Below, one piece after another: positions 45,214 to 56,625 of a stretch of 64,000 nucleotides of DNA. The DNA is taken from the NCBI GenBank assembly GCA_014155875.1, contig JACEFZ010028120.1, forward strand, positions 1 to 64,000. Reading direction: 5' to 3'. Position 1 is the first letter of the stretch; each line of letters starts with the position of its first letter. The DNA is from Cepaea nemoralis (taxonomy: Eukaryota > Mollusca > Gastropoda > Stylommatophora > Helicidae). Below the pieces are notes generated by a model. That model saw only the letters and a list, made by a program, of their open reading frames with translations. It searched no databases and was not told where the DNA came from. A program made the translations under genes and the position numbers.

Positions 45214-47397
45214 AGAACAATATAGACATTGGTGTCATTCTGGGATATTTGTGGGCTCTTCGCTGAGAGATTAGTTATTATCTGTGACTTCGTTCCATCA
45301 ATTTAGACTGTACTGCGTCAAGAGATTAACAGCAACTCTTTTGTGCGCGTGTGTCAAGGACAGAGTTCACGAGAAACCAGGTAAAATTGATACCAGGCAG
45401 TAATACTAAAGATAACAGACAGTTCGCGAGAAGATCACACTACAGGTAAATTAACGGCGGTCAGCACACGTAAACAGACGAGGCAGGGACGCCAGAGAAT
45501 TAACGCAGACAGGCGCCTGTGTTTATAGGTTAACGGAGAGTGTGAGGTGACGGGGAGTCACTAGTCACGAACAGCGCGCGAGAAAACAGCGGCACACAAA
45601 AGTCTGCGCGGCGAGACGGGCTGGACATTATCCTGTCGGTGATAAAGACAGGATTGAAGAAAAATCAAAGATATTGACAGGTGTGTATGTGCGAGAGAAG
45701 CGCACTGTGTGTTCGCAGGTCGACAATTTAAGATTGATCGACGCAGCAAATAGGACGGGTGGAGACACCAGCGTCCAGGTACTGGGGAAGTACATGTTTG
45801 GAAAACAGAGAAAATTGACATTTCTGAATCACCGGGAGGGGTGACAGAACGGGATGGAAAGTGTTTTGTGTATGACGGAAAAGTGTCCGGTCATTTTACA
45901 GACAGTCAGTGTGGATTATTGTGACAAAGAAGACTGAGGTACTGACTTGAGGTGTCCGGCAAGGTCAAGGTTGGGGACAGTGGAAAGTTACTGAGATTTT
46001 CCAGAGAACTGGATAAACAACTTGTTTATGAACGAAAACCAGACTTTATGTTTCGTCTTTGTTGAACTGTTCTACTATCGTTATCATTACTCTGTCATGA
46101 GCAATCATTGTTACAACAAAGGATGACATGTCATCACCGCAGGCAGGGTTGCATTTCTTTGCCAAAAAGAACTGACTGTTCAGAGTTAAAGCATTGGACA
46201 TGGGCTGCCAATTTTTCGGTTGAACTTTGTCTTTAAACGGCAATCCATAACATTTATGATACAGCAAAGCGCCATCTCCGCAACGAAAGGATAAAAACGT
46301 TTGGATTAGTACTGTGTTATCACCACGTCCAACGAAAGTAACAACATATCGAAAGAACACTTTGGATAATTACTATTTACCGTCAACGTTTTCGACAGTT
46401 GGAACTGGTAATCACAACGCGAAATGAAGTAACCACTCAACAAAACAACAAGTCGCTTTGCAATCTAGCGTGGTAGACATTTAGGAGAATTTAACACAGA
46501 CATTTCCAGCATATTGTGAAAAATTATTTTTAAAAAAAACGAACTTATGGCGACGGATGAATAGGCACATATTTGTCGGCCAACCATTTGCACATTATTT
46601 TTTTTTGCTCCCATCGTCATATTTATTGTTGTCGGGTGTTACGCAATTATTTGTATGTGGTCCAGTGTTTGTCAAGAGTAGGGGATTTTTGTGTTGTTTC
46701 TCGAAGGCCGGGAGACAGGGCGAAAAGTTATTTTCTGAGGTGCACCATATATAATTTCTGGGAAGAAAATCGAAAGGTCGGTTTATTTGGTTCTGCAGGG
46801 ACGGTCCTGAATTATATAACGTGCCAGTTTGTGTTTGACGTCAGATTTCTGTATATTTTTATGCTATAATTTTTTTTCTTTCTCTTTCTTCTTTTCGTTA
46901 TATTTACATATGATATTTGTTGTGGTCGGATATATGTTATTATTGTGATCTTTCGTCATGTCTGCTGTCTAGTGGTCTTTGTCAGTTTATATTTATATAT
47001 TACGCGCACTGTGGGTGTCCCTACACAAGCTTGTGGTTGTTACTGTAGTTTATTTCTTTGTGATCACCGTCTCCGTGTACTTGGCTTGTGAGTCTAGCGT
47101 TTTATAGAAAACACTTACTGTTATCATCCATTTGTTTGTATATGTATTTATATGTATGTTTAACAATATTTCCAGAAATGTTATACAACTATTTGTTATA
47201 GATATATGCGAGGGAGGATATTTTCCCTCACTACCTAGTGCTTATAGAGTGACTGGGTGAGTACAGAGTGATATTTTAGCACTACGAATTTACGTACACA
47301 GGGAGTTGTGGTGTACGTAGGGAAGTGACACAGACTAGCAGCAGAGTCTGTACATTTATAGTTGGCTGATTGACAGCAACGTGTCCACAAGTACAAG
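45214..47397 (+). other. 2.2-kb untranslated leader
   Basis: No open frame with recognisable motifs on either strand between primer site and gag. The first part (45,214-46,000) is purine-rich, and the second part is AT-rich with TATATTTATATATTACG near 46,990. It is unusually long for a gypsy leader. It may hold packaging signals, an acquired host fragment, or a decayed extra gene. Confidence 0.5.
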
Positions 47398-48164
47398 ATG
47401 CCTACTTTAATGGAATATATTGAAGCAGGTGAACGAATAGGCCTGAAAGGTAAAGAGTTACAGGAGTATGCCGAAGCAAAAGAACAAAAACAAATGGAAA
47501 GAGAGGAGAGGCATAATGAACGCGAGGCAAAACGCCTACAGGAAGAAAAGGTAGATGAAGCTAAGCGTCTACAGGAAGAGACACAAGTAAAACTAGCTGA
47601 AATGGAAAACAAACGTCTACATGAAGTAAAGTTAGCTGAAATAGAAAACAAGCGTCTACAGGAAGAGAAAGAGACACAAATGAAAATGGAAATTGAGAAA
47701 GAGAAGATTAAGATGGAAGCTGAAATTGCACTTCAGAAAATTAGAACTATCTTCGAAAGGTCAAAGTGAGGAAAGCAGAAGACCTTCACAGTCAGTCACA
47801 GAGATTAAAACTGCCATACTTTACGGACCGGGACTACCTTGAGGCCTATCTTCGACAGATTCGAATCATCTGTGAAAACTCTAGGCATCCAAGGAAGCAG
47901 AAGTATGCGATGCGGCTGGGCGAATATTTAACGGGTAAGGCACTAGACACCATGTTCAATTTACCTGTAGAAGAAAGAAACAACTACACTATCTTACGTC
48001 AACGTTTGCTGACAAAGTTCCAACTAACTGAACATGGATATAGAACAAAGTTTAGACAGTTAGTGCCAGAGACAAATCAAGATTTCACAGACTTTGTTAA
48101 CACATGTAAAGAACTACATTTAACAAATGGATGGAGCTTCGCAGAAGGTAGGGAAAGATTTTAA
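47398..48164 (+). pseudogene. gag: Gag of the RT-less LTR element, frameshifted
   Basis: ATG at 47,398 (PTLMEYIEAGERIGLKG) matches the N-terminus of the other gypsy Gags. It is followed by a coiled coil with RLQEEK and LAEIENKRLQEEK repeats (residues 35-115). A frameshift at 47,766, with overlapping ends, leads into the capsid: FTDRDYLEAYLRQIRIICE, KYAMRLGEYLTGKALDTMF, TILRQRLLTKFQLTEHGYRT. This resembles the zinc-finger-associated SCAN-like capsid half seen in many gypsy Gags. A TAA at 48,162 and further frame changes follow before 48,292. Confidence 0.8.
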
Positions 48165-48291
48165 TAAATTAGTAGATCTAATGTTAAGAGACAAAGGTAG
48201 TATCTGCATGTAATTACTAACTTAGTAGCTTTCTTTGAGGAACGTAAGCCAAAGGACATAGACACAATGTCATCAGTTAGGGCAAAACTAC

Positions 48292-49818
48292 ATGACTGCA
48301 CATCCTAACGTATCTATTGGGAAACTAATGAGTGAGGAAATAGTCTGTGCAGCGTACACTAAACAGGACCAGAATCCAGTCATCAGACCAAGGGCGAAAA
48401 GTGTGGATTCAGCACAGAAAGGTGAGCAGCAAGAACTTCAAGATAATGGTTTCCGAGGAAACAATGTTGGTAGAGTAGGACGGTACCCATATAGAAGAGG
48501 GAATTTCCAGAGACGTCCAAACAGTTATGCCGGATGTTGGAATTGTGGGAGCTGGAGACACAAGGCAGCGGAGTGTGACGTGCAGCCAGCCAGTGAGCCA
48601 ACAAGTAACGCAAGGAAGGAGATCATCTGTTTCAAATGTGGAAAGAAGGGGCATGTCAGCCATCAATGTAGGATGAGAGAAACAGAGCACTCAAATGCAG
48701 CGCAAGTAATTGAGACGCTGAACAATGAAGATTGTAGTGGGTGCAAACCTCTTTTTGAAAAAGACAGTCAGCCAGTCCTAATATGTGGTCATACAGTGAA
48801 AGCAGGATCAGCAGTGCATGAAGGAGGAAGTCTGAAGCTGCATCAGGGATTCGTCAATGATAGACCAGCGTTAACAATTAGGGATTCCGGATGTACGTCT
48901 ATCGGAGTGAGGAAAAGTTTAATAGATCCCTCGGATTATACAGGGAAAAAGATTAGATGCATAACATTCAACGGCACAGTAGAGTTCTACCCATTAGCCA
49001 TAATAACAGTAAAAACACCATATATCACTGGAAGAGTGACAGCGTGTGTTTTGGACTCACCAGTGGCTGATTTGATCATAGGAAATGTTATAGGAGTTAA
49101 AGATTGTACAGAAGAGGAAGTAGTTTATTGGGACCGAAAATATAGTGTAAGCAGTAATGAGGTAGTTACCACAAGAGAACCTAAATTAGAGAGTATAGCT
49201 GAGGTAGAAGAGGCACTTGAAGTAGACACAGGAACTCAGGACAAGGATAGTACAGCTGAGCAGATGAGAATGGATCCCAAATATAGTGCTAGTGGCTCCC
49301 AGAGACAAGATACTACTCTGAACAAATGTTCCCAAGGGTGTAGGAGAGTAGAACATAGGCAGTCAAAGAAAGGTAGATGGTGCTTCGAGAGGAAGAACAA
49401 TGTTCTCACTCGCAGCTTTTCAGATAGTGGAACTGCACGTGGGCAAGGAGCAGTACCTTTAGCACATAGAGACCGATATACTAGAACAGCTCAGGATAGT
49501 GCATGTGCAGGGCACATAGGCATAAGGCGTATGCAGCAGAAAGCAAGGTGCCAGGTATATGGGCCAAGATTGAATAAAGAGTTCAGACTAAACAGAGACT
49601 CAAGTGTAACGGTGCAATATGCAGATAGGAAAGTTGAGTCAGGTCAAAAGAGTGTTCGCGACATTACTGACCCAGGGCTAGGGATAGCAAACAGATGTTG
49701 TAATTGTAGAGGTACCATGAGTCATGGGTACATAAAAGGTAGACACAGCATCGACAGGAATCAGAGGTGGGTTGATGCAAGAAAAGAACCACCTGATATA
49801 GGGTCGGTACACAAATAG
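48292..49818 (+). CDS. Nucleocapsid-protease-integrase finger frame of the RT-less element
   Basis: 508 open codons. Two classical CCHC knuckles (CWNCGSWRHKAAEC at about residue 82, CFKCGKKGHVSHQC at about 113), a Cys/His cluster (CSGCKPLFEKDSQPVLICGH) and a retropepsin-like segment (RDSGCTSIGVRKSLI, Asp near 198; PVADLIIGNVIG as the second hydrophobic motif). Then comes an acidic linker, and near residues 400-440 SACAGHIGIRRMQQKARCQVYG, matching the first half of an integrase H2C2 finger. The second half (CxxC) is not clear and there is no DDE core. The frame is open because it lies in one reading phase, but the upstream Gag is frameshifted, so normal expression is doubtful. The 5' limit is a frame boundary, not a real start. 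Confidence 0.7.
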   Translation: MTAHPNVSIGKLMSEEIVCAAYTKQDQNPVIRPRAKSVDSAQKGEQQELQDNGFRGNNVGRVGRYPYRRGNFQRRPNSYAGCWNCGSWRHKAAECDVQPASEPTSNARKEIICFKCGKKGHVSHQCRMRETEHSNAAQVIETLNNEDCSGCKPLFEKDSQPVLICGHTVKAGSAVHEGGSLKLHQGFVNDRPALTIRDSGCTSIGVRKSLIDPSDYTGKKIRCITFNGTVEFYPLAIITVKTPYITGRVTACVLDSPVADLIIGNVIGVKDCTEEEVVYWDRKYSVSSNEVVTTREPKLESIAEVEEALEVDTGTQDKDSTAEQMRMDPKYSASGSQRQDTTLNKCSQGCRRVEHRQSKKGRWCFERKNNVLTRSFSDSGTARGQGAVPLAHRDRYTRTAQDSACAGHIGIRRMQQKARCQVYGPRLNKEFRLNRDSSVTVQYADRKVESGQKSVRDITDPGLGIANRCCNCRGTMSHGYIKGRHSIDRNQRWVDARKEPPDIGSVHK

Positions 49819-50103
49819 CTTGTGTCGTTTGAAGATGTTAATAGACCTGCAGATACACAGATATGATGTTTCCTATGATGTATTATTATCATGTGATGTA
49901 TTAGTTCATGCATTGGTACACAAGATAGAAAGATGGTTGTATGTATGTGTGGGGAATATGGGAGTGTACTATGAGCATTTGATGTATTATGTAGTGTGGT
50001 AGCTAAAGTGAGATGGAGCCATACTTAGGGCTACCCAGGCAATATGTCTGGGTCACATGTTTAGTAAGTTTTAGTCTCCCAATATTTGAAAACGAAGTTT
50101 TCT
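49819..50103 (+). other. 3' untranslated part of the RT-less element
   Basis: About 285 bp without coding capacity, ending in the polypurine tract. RT and RNase H, expected here in the order used by the related copies, are absent without visible scar. Confidence 0.5.
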
Positions 50104-50119
50104 TTTAAGAGGGGGGTGA
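50104..50119 (+). promoter_or_regulatory. Polypurine tract
   Basis: TTTAAGAGGGGGGTGA abuts the TG of the 3' LTR, the usual plus-strand primer position. Confidence 0.85.
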
Positions 50120-50811
50120 TGACATAAGCCTGGGTCATTGACAATGAGTTGAGTGACCGGGCATGAGAAAGAATGGAGATGAAAGTGGGAGACAGTAAAG
50201 TGACTGACCTGGCTATGAGAAAACAGCCAGTCCTGAGAAATAAAATAGTGAGGGTAGAGAAAGACCCCTAGGGTGGATGGGGCGAGAGATAGTGTATTTG
50301 TGTGTTGAAGTCAGGAGACTTCAGGGAGTTGAGTTTTAGATACCGAACGAGTCGGTAGTCGACGGAGAACGGTGTTGTGTGATTCTCCGAGCTGTGAAGG
50401 CAGTCCTAAAACCCAGAGTGGGTTACATAGAGAGCAGAGGCTCCGACCCAGTGGGTGGGTCGTATTGTGGGAGATCCAGCCGTGGATAGTTGCTGGACTA
50501 AATGTCTTGTGAATTTGAGATTCAGCAGGTCGTGAGAAGACAGTGATGTGTGCTGGTTAGATTGTGAGGAGGATATTTATATTCTATGGATTACATTATT
50601 TCTGGATGTATAAACATGTTCCGTTTGTCCGTGTTCTTTCTGGATTAAAGATTATGTGCGCCAACTCAATCTTGTTTCATGACTGGTGAAGGTGCACTGC
50701 TGGGGTGAGTTATATTGCAAGACAGTTAGATAGCTCGATTGACACACCAGGAGCATCGTTACCTAGACAACGACCATCACACGCACGTATCACAAAGAAC
50801 GACGTGTGACA
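50120..50811 (+). repeat. 3' LTR
   Basis: 692 bp, near-identical to the 5' LTR apart from scattered substitutions and the short region near the 3' end. Followed by the TSD copy CTATA. Confidence 0.93.
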
Positions 50812-51135
50812 CTATAAACTACCTTCACTGCTGTCTCCCATTGGGGCATTTATGTAAATGGCGTTTATGTCAAAAGTTCTGCCGATTAACTTCACCAATA
50901 GAACCCTGTCTGAAACTGCTAAACATCCTTTAACATATTGTAATATTCTCAAATACAAGATAATTGCTACACTTCTTTGCCTTTCCTCTGCCCCAGAATA
51001 TATTATTTTAAAATCCTCCCGTCTTAATACCTGCCACTTTCCATCACATCTCACACATTCCTAATATATTCATTTTCTCTCTTTCTGTTTCTTGTTTGAT
51101 GTTATTTAATTTGTCATCTGCGCTTTAAGTAAGAA
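50812..51135 (-). pseudogene. LINE endonuclease fragment
   Basis: The minus-strand frame reads CDGKWQVLRREDFKIIYSGA, RSVAIILYLRILQYVKGCLA, VSDRVLLVKLIGRTFDINA. This is the part of an apurinic-type LINE endonuclease upstream of the VYAPT motif, here changed to IYINAPMGDS. The start of the domain (MNILGMCEMRC) lies in the same frame near 51,060. It is truncated at the LTR element's TSD, suggesting that the LTR element landed in it or beside it. Confidence 0.7.
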
Positions 51136-51409
51136 CATCCGATGTTGCCAATGTCAGTGTTGCTGTCCTTTTCGTGTGAGGGTCTGTAATTTGACGAATG
51201 GTAATAAACTAGGCATCCTTAAAGAAGGTAGCTTGCAGTTGCTTTCCTTGTGGGCATTGTCTCGTTAAAGAGTTCCTCTGCCTGTTGTCGCGGACCTTGA
51301 GACCATAACCAATTTTCGGAGGAAGATGCAAAGAATACCATGGACAGATAGAAAAACCAATGACCAAGTCCTGTAAGAAACAAACTAAAACCGTAAACTA
51401 ATTAGAGCG
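51135..51409 (+). pseudogene. Unassigned sequence ending in a LINE C fragment
   Basis: 51,325-51,409 reads GAAGATGCAAAGAATACCAT, GGACAGATAGAAAAACCAATGACC and AAACTAATTAGAG, i.e. the FLRKMQRIPWTDRKTNDQVL segment of LINE C with a stop. It is broken off where the GAAC array of repeat D begins. Confidence 0.65.
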
Positions 51410-52266
51410 AACGAACGAACGAACGAACAAACTTTATTTTCGAAGGGTAACAAATTGGGCACGCAGGCCCGTCTTACATTCGGCCCTTCCAATCACTCAT
51501 CTGTCGTTCATCAGTGCATAGTGCATTCACATAGGGAAAAAACATTGTCAAATGAATGTTGTAAGCATAAACAATGCATGTTACCATGTTATGAGGCAAA
51601 TACCCCACCCACCCACCCATCTATCCATCCGCGTGTCCCCCCCCCCCCACACACATCCGCCACCCAACCACACACATACCCACAGGTACATACATGACCC
51701 CATCCATCCACGCATCCCCCAACCAACACATCCCAAACACACCCCCACATACATCATCTCCCTACCCACTCACATACATCTCCCACCCACCACACATTCC
51801 CCACCCACCACAACCCCAACCCACCCACACACCCAGGCAAACGTGCATGCAACCACCCATCCATACCCACCCACACGCACACATCCTGCACCCATCCCAT
51901 AACCTACCAACACTCACCCACCCACATATCCTCCACCACCCACCCACACACCCCCAAATACTCAGCCAAACACACATCCCCCATCCACATTTCCAACACC
52001 CACACACGCACATATTCCCGCCAACTCACATATCCTGCACTTACCCACACATAAAACCCGAACCCACCCACACATCCCCCACTTGCACACATATGACCCA
52101 TCATACAATCTCCCCCACCCACACATCCCCTCCCACCCCCAACCTACACACACTCACTCTCCCACACATCCTCCACCCACCCACTCGCCAACCATCTTAC
52201 TCCGATCTTCAAACCCCAACCACACATCCCTTAACTACACATCTCACCACCCAAAACACACACACA

Positions 52267-52298
<32 letters not shown>

Positions 52299-52586
52299 TC
52301 TCCCCACCCATACACACATCCTCACCTATCAACACATTCCTCATCCAAGAACACACACCAACCACCCACACACACCCCACCACCCACATATACCCCACCC
52401 ACACATCCACCTTCTCACCCACACATACATCCTCCACCCATATACTCCTCTCTCAGACACATCCACCCACTCACGTACTCATCCATCAACCACTCACACC
52501 CACACATCACCCACCCACCCATCAACACATGCATCTCTCATCTACCCTCCCACCCACACACACCCCAACCACGCAGCCAAACAAGA
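51410..52586. repeat. Compound repeat D, copy 3, with 1-kb CCCAC-rich tract
   Basis: (GAAC)n at 51,410-51,430, the conserved core 51,431-51,600 (ACTTTATTTTCGAAGGGTAA, CAGGCCCGTCTTACATTCGG, CCAATCACTCATCTGTCG), then about 980 bp of CCCACCCACACATCC-like units of roughly 15-40 bp. The His/Pro/Thr-rich frame of 337 codons across it is a by-product of the composition. Confidence 0.85.
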
Positions 52587-52753
52587 TGAGGGAACAGGAA
52601 ACATGGAAAGGCAGAGAAGTAAATTCCTGGATGGCTTGGCCATGTGGTATGGTCGAGACAATAACACTGAGCTGATCCACCACTCTGGTGATTGTGTGAG
52701 TTGGTGAAACATGACCGCCAAGGCTGATCCGCATGGAACATGATGATGATGAA
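52587..52753 (+). mobile_element. LINE C, shortest 3' end
   Basis: GGAACAGGAAACATGGAAAGG to GGAACATGATGATGATGAAC corresponds to the last 150 bp of LINE C (KFLDGLAMWYGRDNNTELIHH) with an ATG tail. It sits between the CCCAC tract and minisatellite M. Confidence 0.8.
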
Positions 52754-52962
52754 CTAACTATTGTATTCACTGTTGTACCTGTTGTTGTAGTTGACTAGTG
52801 TGTCCACTGTCGTAACTGTCTATTGTATACACTGTTGTAATTGACTATTTTATTCACTGTTGTCACTGAGTATTGCATCTACTATTGTAAATGAAAAGTG
52901 TATCCACTGTTGTAAGTGAGTATTGCATTCATTATTGTTACTCACTATTGTTACTCACTATT

Positions 52963-53968
52963 ATTCCAACCATTGAAGAGAGTATACAAGTTTGCAGGGC
53001 ACGCGCCTACCTCAGAGTTAACGCAAACACACAACATCCACTGCATAGTGAAATTATGAAGGTGAAGGGCAGCAAGTTAAAAAGAGGACGGTCGTGGATG
53101 GGTCAAGCCGAAGACATTCTTCAACAGGTGTGTTCACCTGAGGACTTAGAACCTGGCGAGGAGTGGGTGCAAGTGCCAACAGATTTCTGCACATCCTTTT
53201 CAGTTTGCATCCAACTAGAGATAGAAAATGCAGACAAGAAAATCTGGCTGTTGTGGAGGCTGAAGTACAAGCGTTGATTTTCGAGAATTCGCTAGACGGT
53301 GATGCGGTCATCTACACAGATAGTCGGTCGTCCGACATGTGAGAAGCTCATGGGCCTTTACAGCTCGGGCCGGAGGGAGAATTGTGAAGGAGGACTCTGG
53401 TGCTTTCACTGAAACCACAAGTAGCCTGACTATTGAAATCATGGCAGTAAGTAAAGCAATAACATGGCTCGAGACACAGACATTCACTAGGGCATGTTTC
53501 CTTAGCGACTCAATGAACATGATCAAGAGGATAGAGGAGGGGTCGATCCGAAGAGAATGGTTGCTGCCTCTGGACAAGATTAGTTTCATCTTCGTGCCAG
53601 GGCATGCGGGAGTACAAGGAAATGAGCGGGCTGAGAAGCTCGCAGGTGAGGCTACTGTGGAGGGCGGACGCGCCATGGACCAGGCTGACATTCTGAATGC
53701 TCTACGAGAAGTAAGACTCTTGCGTGAACCAAGTGATGACTGTGAATCTACAACCATGGCCAGACTGCGAGAACAGCAAATTAAAAGAGGGGTGGCCAAA
53801 CAAGAACACTACGCATGACGCCAAAGAAGATTGATAAACCAACACAGAACTGGCGTCGTTAGCCGCTACACGCTGCGGGATTTGCTGAGGAGGGGATCCG
53901 AGCACTTATGGACTGAATGGTTCGATGTGCAATGAGGATGATCTGTCGACTAACTAACTAACTAACTA
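52963..53968 (+). mobile_element. RNase H LINE, 5'-truncated, CTAA tail and 10-bp TSD
   Basis: ACTCACTATT at 52,953-52,962 recurs at 53,969-53,978. The insert ends in a GACTAACTAACTAACTAACT tail. Because the target is itself a tandem repeat with similar words, the TSD is supported but not unique. The insert holds only the RNase H end of the protein. Confidence 0.75.
53041..53935 (+). pseudogene. LINE RNase H domain, second family
   Basis: AVIYTDSRSS (first Asp, 53,302-53,330) then a TGA at 53,340. From 53,343: SWAFTARAGGRIVKEDSGAF, LTIEIMAVSKAITWLETQ (Glu), ACFLSDSMNMIKRIEEGS (Asp), FIFVPGHAGVQGNERAEKLA (final acidic position is Glu instead of Asp). Then ADILNALREVR and, after the stop at 53,818, RRLINQHRTGVVSRYTLRDL. 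Upstream, 53,050-53,277 shows RRGRSWMGQAEDILQQ and EEWVQVPTDFCTSFSVCI. The family differs from the RNase H LINE at 12.8-13.7 kb, having no C-terminal CxC...H...C finger. Confidence 0.8.
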
Positions 53969-54064
53969 ACTCACTATTGTACGCACTATTGTAACTGACT
54001 AGTGTATTCACTGCTCTATTTGACTATTATATTCACTATTGTATCCACTGTTGTGGTGTTTGTC

Positions 54065-55790
54065 TCTCAAGAATAATGATGCTCATTCGTTTCATCCAGT
54101 GGAGTTGTAAGTTTGGAGCCGTGAGTTCTAAAATGGCTGGTAAGGCATATTTTGACTCAAAGAAAATGTGGGCAAAGAATGCTTTACCTTCCAGGAGAAG
54201 TCCTGCAGTGGTTTTTCTTCCCAGCCTTTTTTTCCACACCTCTTTGAATCCTGTTTGCTTAAGAAGTGACTACACCCTTGCACAATGATGTACGCTACGA
54301 ATTTCGGTCTTTGGCATCAGTCTCAAAAGCTTTTGATGAGATCTCAGTGTCTTTATAGCGTTTCCTCTGGACACCTTGGGAGAGTTTACCACAGCGCAGC
54401 TCACCGTAAAAAAATTCGTTTAGAGAGCATTTGATCTGGCATGCAAGTCAACTGACCAGAGAAGCGAATATGTTTCCTACTGGGCATGAACGCTCTTTAT
54501 AGGACTTCAGTGTCTGTGGTCTTGTCTTGCCTTATAATCTTCAATAGCTTCCTAAGGCAAACTGTGTGGACGTGGTATAATTTCCCAGAGTGTCGCTGAT
54601 AAACAGTCCAGGTTTCATAAGCATATAGTAGTGTGGATAATACGACTGTTATGTACACTTTCAGCTTTGTTTGCAGGTTTATTTCATTTCTGTCCCACAA
54701 ATCTTTGTACAGTCTGCAAAATAGAGGTTGGAGATTCTTGCATTCACTTCATCATAAATTGTGGCAGCTTGTGACACAGTGCTGCTAAGATAGGTGAATT
54801 TGGCCACATCACTTAGTCTATGACCATTCACTTTTATATTCCGCACGGTGTGATTATTCTCTGGAGCTGGCTGGTACATAACTATAGTCTTCTCCAAGTT
54901 AATATTGAGCCCAAAGTTGGCATAGGCATATGAGAAAGTTGAAGCATTGTGTTGCATGCCGGCCTCTTAGTTGAAGTATAGAGCGCAATCATCAGCAAAC
55001 AGGAGCTCTCTGACGGTGTCGCTGTCAATTTTGGTTTTAGCTTTAAGCCTTCTGAGATTGAATAACTTTCCATTCATGCGGTAGTTGATGTCTATTCCAA
55101 TGTCGTTGTTCTCGAAGGTATTCGTCAACATAGCTGAAAACATGAAGCTGAACAGTGTTGGTGCCAGGACACATCTTTGTTTCACTCCATTGGTGACAGG
55201 AAAGGGCTCCGACAGTTCACCATTGTCCTGTACTCTTGCCTGCAAACCATCATGAAATAGCCGCATTATTTGAAAAAACTTTCATGGACAGCCATATTTT
55301 GCCATAATCTTCCACAGTCCTTCTCTGCTGTCTGTATCAAAAGCCTTGGTAAGGTCAATGAAAGTGGAGAACATTTCGCAGTTCTGTTCCTGACATTTCT
55401 CTTGCAGCTGCCTTGCAGCAAAAATCATGTCAACAGTTCCTCGTTCTTTTCTGAAGCCACATTGACTCTCAGGAAGAAGACCTTGATCGAGATGGGCCGT
55501 GAGGCGATTGAGAAGAATTCTGGCGAGTATCTTCCCTGCAATTGAAAGCAAGCTGATGCCTCGGTGGCTGTCACAGGATTGGCTGTTTCCTTTACGTTTG
55601 CAAAGGTGGACTATTGACGCGTCCTTGAAATCTTGTGGCATGGTCTCGTACACCCATATGTTTGTAAAGAAATGGTGAAGCTGCTCTGTTAGGACCGGCC
55701 CACCTGACTTTTATATCTCTGATGGGATGGAATCAGGACCAGGTGCCTTGCCGCTGGAGAGTAGCTGGGTGGCTTTGCTTACTTCCACTC
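54065..55790 (-). mobile_element. LINE B, 5'-truncated minus-strand copy
   Basis: Matches the LINE B copy at 32,570-34,925 in reverse orientation and lacks the 33,970-34,590 insertion, so it shows the original order. It begins (high-coordinate end) in the RT region at GTGGAAGTAAGCAAAGCC, directly next to a (TA)n array. It ends at about 54,065 after the finger region and CCACTGGATGAAACGAATGAGC. Confidence 0.88.
54085..55785 (-). pseudogene. LINE B reverse transcriptase and C-terminal region, broken
   Basis: From high to low coordinates: MPQDFKDASIVHLCKRKGN (55,645), HRGISLLSIAGKILARILLN, SQCGFRKERGTVDMIFAARQ, STFIDLTKAFDTDSREG, NGVKQRCVLAPTLFSFMFS (Gly to Arg in QGC), ELLFADDCALYF (55,000), NINLEKTIVMYQPAPE, LLYAYETWTVYQRH. 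At the end lies a finger whose second Cys is lost (CPHFL...), near 54,150. Frameshifts near 55,270, 54,960 and 54,690. Confidence 0.8.
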
Positions 55791-55891
<101 letters not shown>

Positions 55892-56194
55892 TAATATAGT
55901 GTATTCGTTAATTTGTTATTGAATAAATTACACGACGCATCTTTCTTTGTAAAGGTTATGGTTACAAGTTAGTATGGATTTAATCTGCATGGCAGTTAAT
56001 GAGCTACAAACCTGATGTCATAGTTTCCGGTGAGGTTGTATTGCTTCAGGTAGATAACATCGTCTACTTCTCGTGTCACAACAAAAATCACAGCTCGCAG
56101 CAGCACGCCGCCCATTGTCTCCTCTATATAAAAGACTGGCACCTGGGACAAGTGGGACAATTACTCTTATATCTGACAGTCATGTTGACAGACA

Positions 56195-56625
<431 letters not shown>

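Larger units (their letters stand above)
44461..50811 (+). mobile_element. Complete LTR retrotransposon lacking reverse transcriptase
   Basis: Two LTRs (44,461-45,192 and 50,120-50,811), both starting TGACATAAGCC and ending GTGTGACA, are flanked by an exact 5-bp duplication CTATA (44,456-44,460, 50,812-50,816). A primer site lies 3 bp after the left LTR, and a purine run TTTTAAGAGGGGGGTGA directly before the right LTR. Between them lie a 2.2-kb leader, Gag, CCHC fingers, protease and an integrase zinc-finger region, but no RT or RNase H. About fifteen differences plus one 36-40-bp length change separate the LTRs by eye, so the insertion is fairly recent. Its Gag and protease are related to the gypsy copies at 5-10 and 20-26 kb. 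It would need RT in trans. Confidence 0.93.
52755..54062. repeat. 24-bp minisatellite M, blocks 2 and 3, split by a LINE
   Basis: TGTTGTAACTGACTATTGTAT-like units at 52,755-52,962 and 53,969-54,062. The 1-kb LINE piece lies between. Confidence 0.85.

Noticed and set aside
45561..46869. Frames in the LTR element leader as an extra gene
   Set aside because: Short, on both strands, with no signal peptide, membrane pattern or known motif that I can defend.
51455..52707. His/Pro/Thr-rich frame of 337 codons and overlapping Gly/Trp/Val frames
   Set aside because: Produced by the CCCAC-rich tract of repeat D. Its 3' part reads into LINE C and the same composition appears in other frames.
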